A stretch of 64,000 nucleotides of DNA from Alphaproteobacteria bacterium. GTDB taxonomy: Bacteria; Pseudomonadota; Alphaproteobacteria; Puniceispirillales; Puniceispirillaceae. Positions 63,194-64,000 of this stretch are shown here, piece by piece. The position numbers and the translations under genes are program-made. Within the stretch, counting starts at the first letter, position 1; the number at the start of each line of letters is the position of its first letter. Below the pieces are notes generated by a model. The model was not told where the DNA came from. It saw only the letters and a list, made by a program, of their open reading frames with translations, and did no database searches. The stretch is taken from the NCBI GenBank assembly GCA_016780775.1, contig JADHLI010000003.1, positions 62,001 through 126,000 of the forward strand, given 5' to 3'.

Positions 63194-64000
63194 ATGGAAC
63201 GCTTTATTAAACAACGCGACTATATCATCATTGCTGGTCCAACGGCAGGGGGTAAATCTGCCTATGCGCTGGCGCTAGCTGAAGCCCTAGACGGTGTCAT
63301 TATAAATGCAGATTCCATGCAAGTATATTCAGATCTCTGCGTGCTTACTGCAAGGCCATCCCCAGCAGATGAAGCAAGGGTAGAACATCGCCTCTATGGT
63401 GAAATTGATGGGGCGTTGCGGTTTTCAGCTGGTATGTGGCTGGAGGCAGCACGCACGCATATTCAGGCGGTCAGAGAAAAAGGGAAATGGCCCATATTAG
63501 TAGGGGGAACTGGATTTTATTTGCGCGCCGCAGAACAAGGCCTGTCAGCTATTCCAGATGTGCCTGATGCGGTTCGTCAGCGCGTTGTTGCTGAGCATAG
63601 GGATAAGGGCGGGAAGGCAATGCTGGCGCAGTTGTCTGCGTTTGATCCAGAAATTGCCAGTCGGCTAGAAGCAGGGGATAGCCAGCGCCTGATCCGGGCT
63701 GTGGAGGTCTATCGCCATACCGGCATCAGCTTAAGTGCTTTCCAGAAACAACCACCATCTGGGGGATTAGAGGGAAAGGCGCTGAAAATAACGCATCTTC
63801 CTGCGCGTGAGGTAATTTATCAGCGCATTGAAACCCGGCTTGATGAGATGATGGCAACAACTGCGCAAGAAGAGGTTCGCCATCTTCTTGCCCGTGATCT
63901 GGCTGATGACTTGCCTGTGATGAAAGCGCTGGGTGTTAGGCCTTTGCGTGATCATTTTGAAGGAAAACAGAGCCTTGAAGAGGCAATCTATCTCGCTAAA
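63194..64000 (+). CDS. miaA: tRNA dimethylallyltransferase MiaA, 3' end cut by window
   Basis: Transfers an isopentenyl group to A37 of tRNAs that read UNN codons. 269 codons are present and the frame is open to the window edge, so about 40-60 residues are missing. The P-loop GPTAGGKSAYALALA, NADSMQVYSDL, the RVEHRLYGEID segment, LVGGTGFYLRA, and QRLIRAVEVYRHTG are typical. AGGGG lies seven bases upstream of ATG 63194. The gene is divergent from serB. Confidence 0.96.
   Translation, partial: MERFIKQRDYIIIAGPTAGGKSAYALALAEALDGVIINADSMQVYSDLCVLTARPSPADEARVEHRLYGEIDGALRFSAGMWLEAARTHIQAVREKGKWPILVGGTGFYLRAAEQGLSAIPDVPDAVRQRVVAEHRDKGGKAMLAQLSAFDPEIASRLEAGDSQRLIRAVEVYRHTGISLSAFQKQPPSGGLEGKALKITHLPAREVIYQRIETRLDEMMATTAQEEVRHLLARDLADDLPVMKALGVRPLRDHFEGKQSLEEAIYLAK

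Overview
The window reads as one contiguous, gene-dense stretch of chromosome from a marine alphaproteobacterium. The evidence is a circularly permuted two-piece tmRNA gene of the alphaproteobacterial type, an SspB of the alphaproteobacterial type beside it, a zinc-free L36 protein, a DmdA-type DMSP demethylase operon, and a fused TRAP transporter permease. A SAR116-like lineage (Puniceispirillales) is my best guess from this mix, but no marker gene here proves it. Base composition looks moderate and even. I saw no rRNA, tRNA, insertion sequence, phage or CRISPR signal, and no gene-free stretch longer than about 300 bases. Many starts were moved inward to ATG codons with a Shine-Dalgarno match.

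Layout. 1-4029: a divergent TRAP locus (fused DctQM on the minus strand; a 40-residue membrane microprotein and the binding protein on the plus strand), then a hydroxypyruvate isomerase-like gene. 4041-7842: two EamA exporters, an MFS carrier and a short DksA/TraR protein. 7981-15227: a bifunctional beta-oxidation enzyme facing a four-gene minus-strand operon in the order dmdA, acyl-CoA ligase, isopropylmalate-dehydrogenase-like enzyme, thiolase. 15365-22160: LysE-type exporter with carbonic anhydrase, D-malate/tartrate dehydrogenase, a DHA2 efflux pump, an unknown small protein, an SDR and HflX. 22357-28212: htpG, a secreted unknown protein and clpB. 28509-34844: a TPP enzyme, methylmalonyl-CoA mutase, an EamA exporter and a glutaryl-CoA dehydrogenase-like enzyme. 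34899-43026: a metal-exporter-like membrane protein, fpr, an HAD phosphatase, a D-2-hydroxyacid dehydrogenase, a DUF3179 protein, cytochrome c, an FMN 2-hydroxyacid oxidase, a YciB-like protein and a flavodoxin-like protein. 43256-46393: pterin dehydratase, a TauE/SafE exporter, an EamA exporter with a probable frameshift, and AzlCD. 46502-54567: pgk, msrA, rpmJ, glcDEF and class I fumarase. 54653-57180: sspB, ssrA, thyA and folA. 57199-64000: mrp, hflK-hflC, a DegP-type protease, serB and the start of miaA.

How the genes fit together. Two themes stand out. One is catabolism of small marine organic compounds: DMSP demethylation, acyl-CoA oxidation, propionate via methylmalonyl-CoA, and 2-hydroxyacids such as glycolate, lactate-like acids and D-malate. 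The other is protein quality control: HtpG, ClpB, ssrA with SspB, HflKC, a DegP-type protease and MsrA. There is also an unusual number of small-molecule exporters (four EamA, LysE, AzlCD, TauE/SafE, DHA2). The most curious DNA-level feature is a set of short tandem arrays with 12-16 base units (plus one 24-base duplication) in spacers and in low-complexity protein segments. One of these arrays abuts an eight-T run that appears to shift the start of an EamA gene out of frame.
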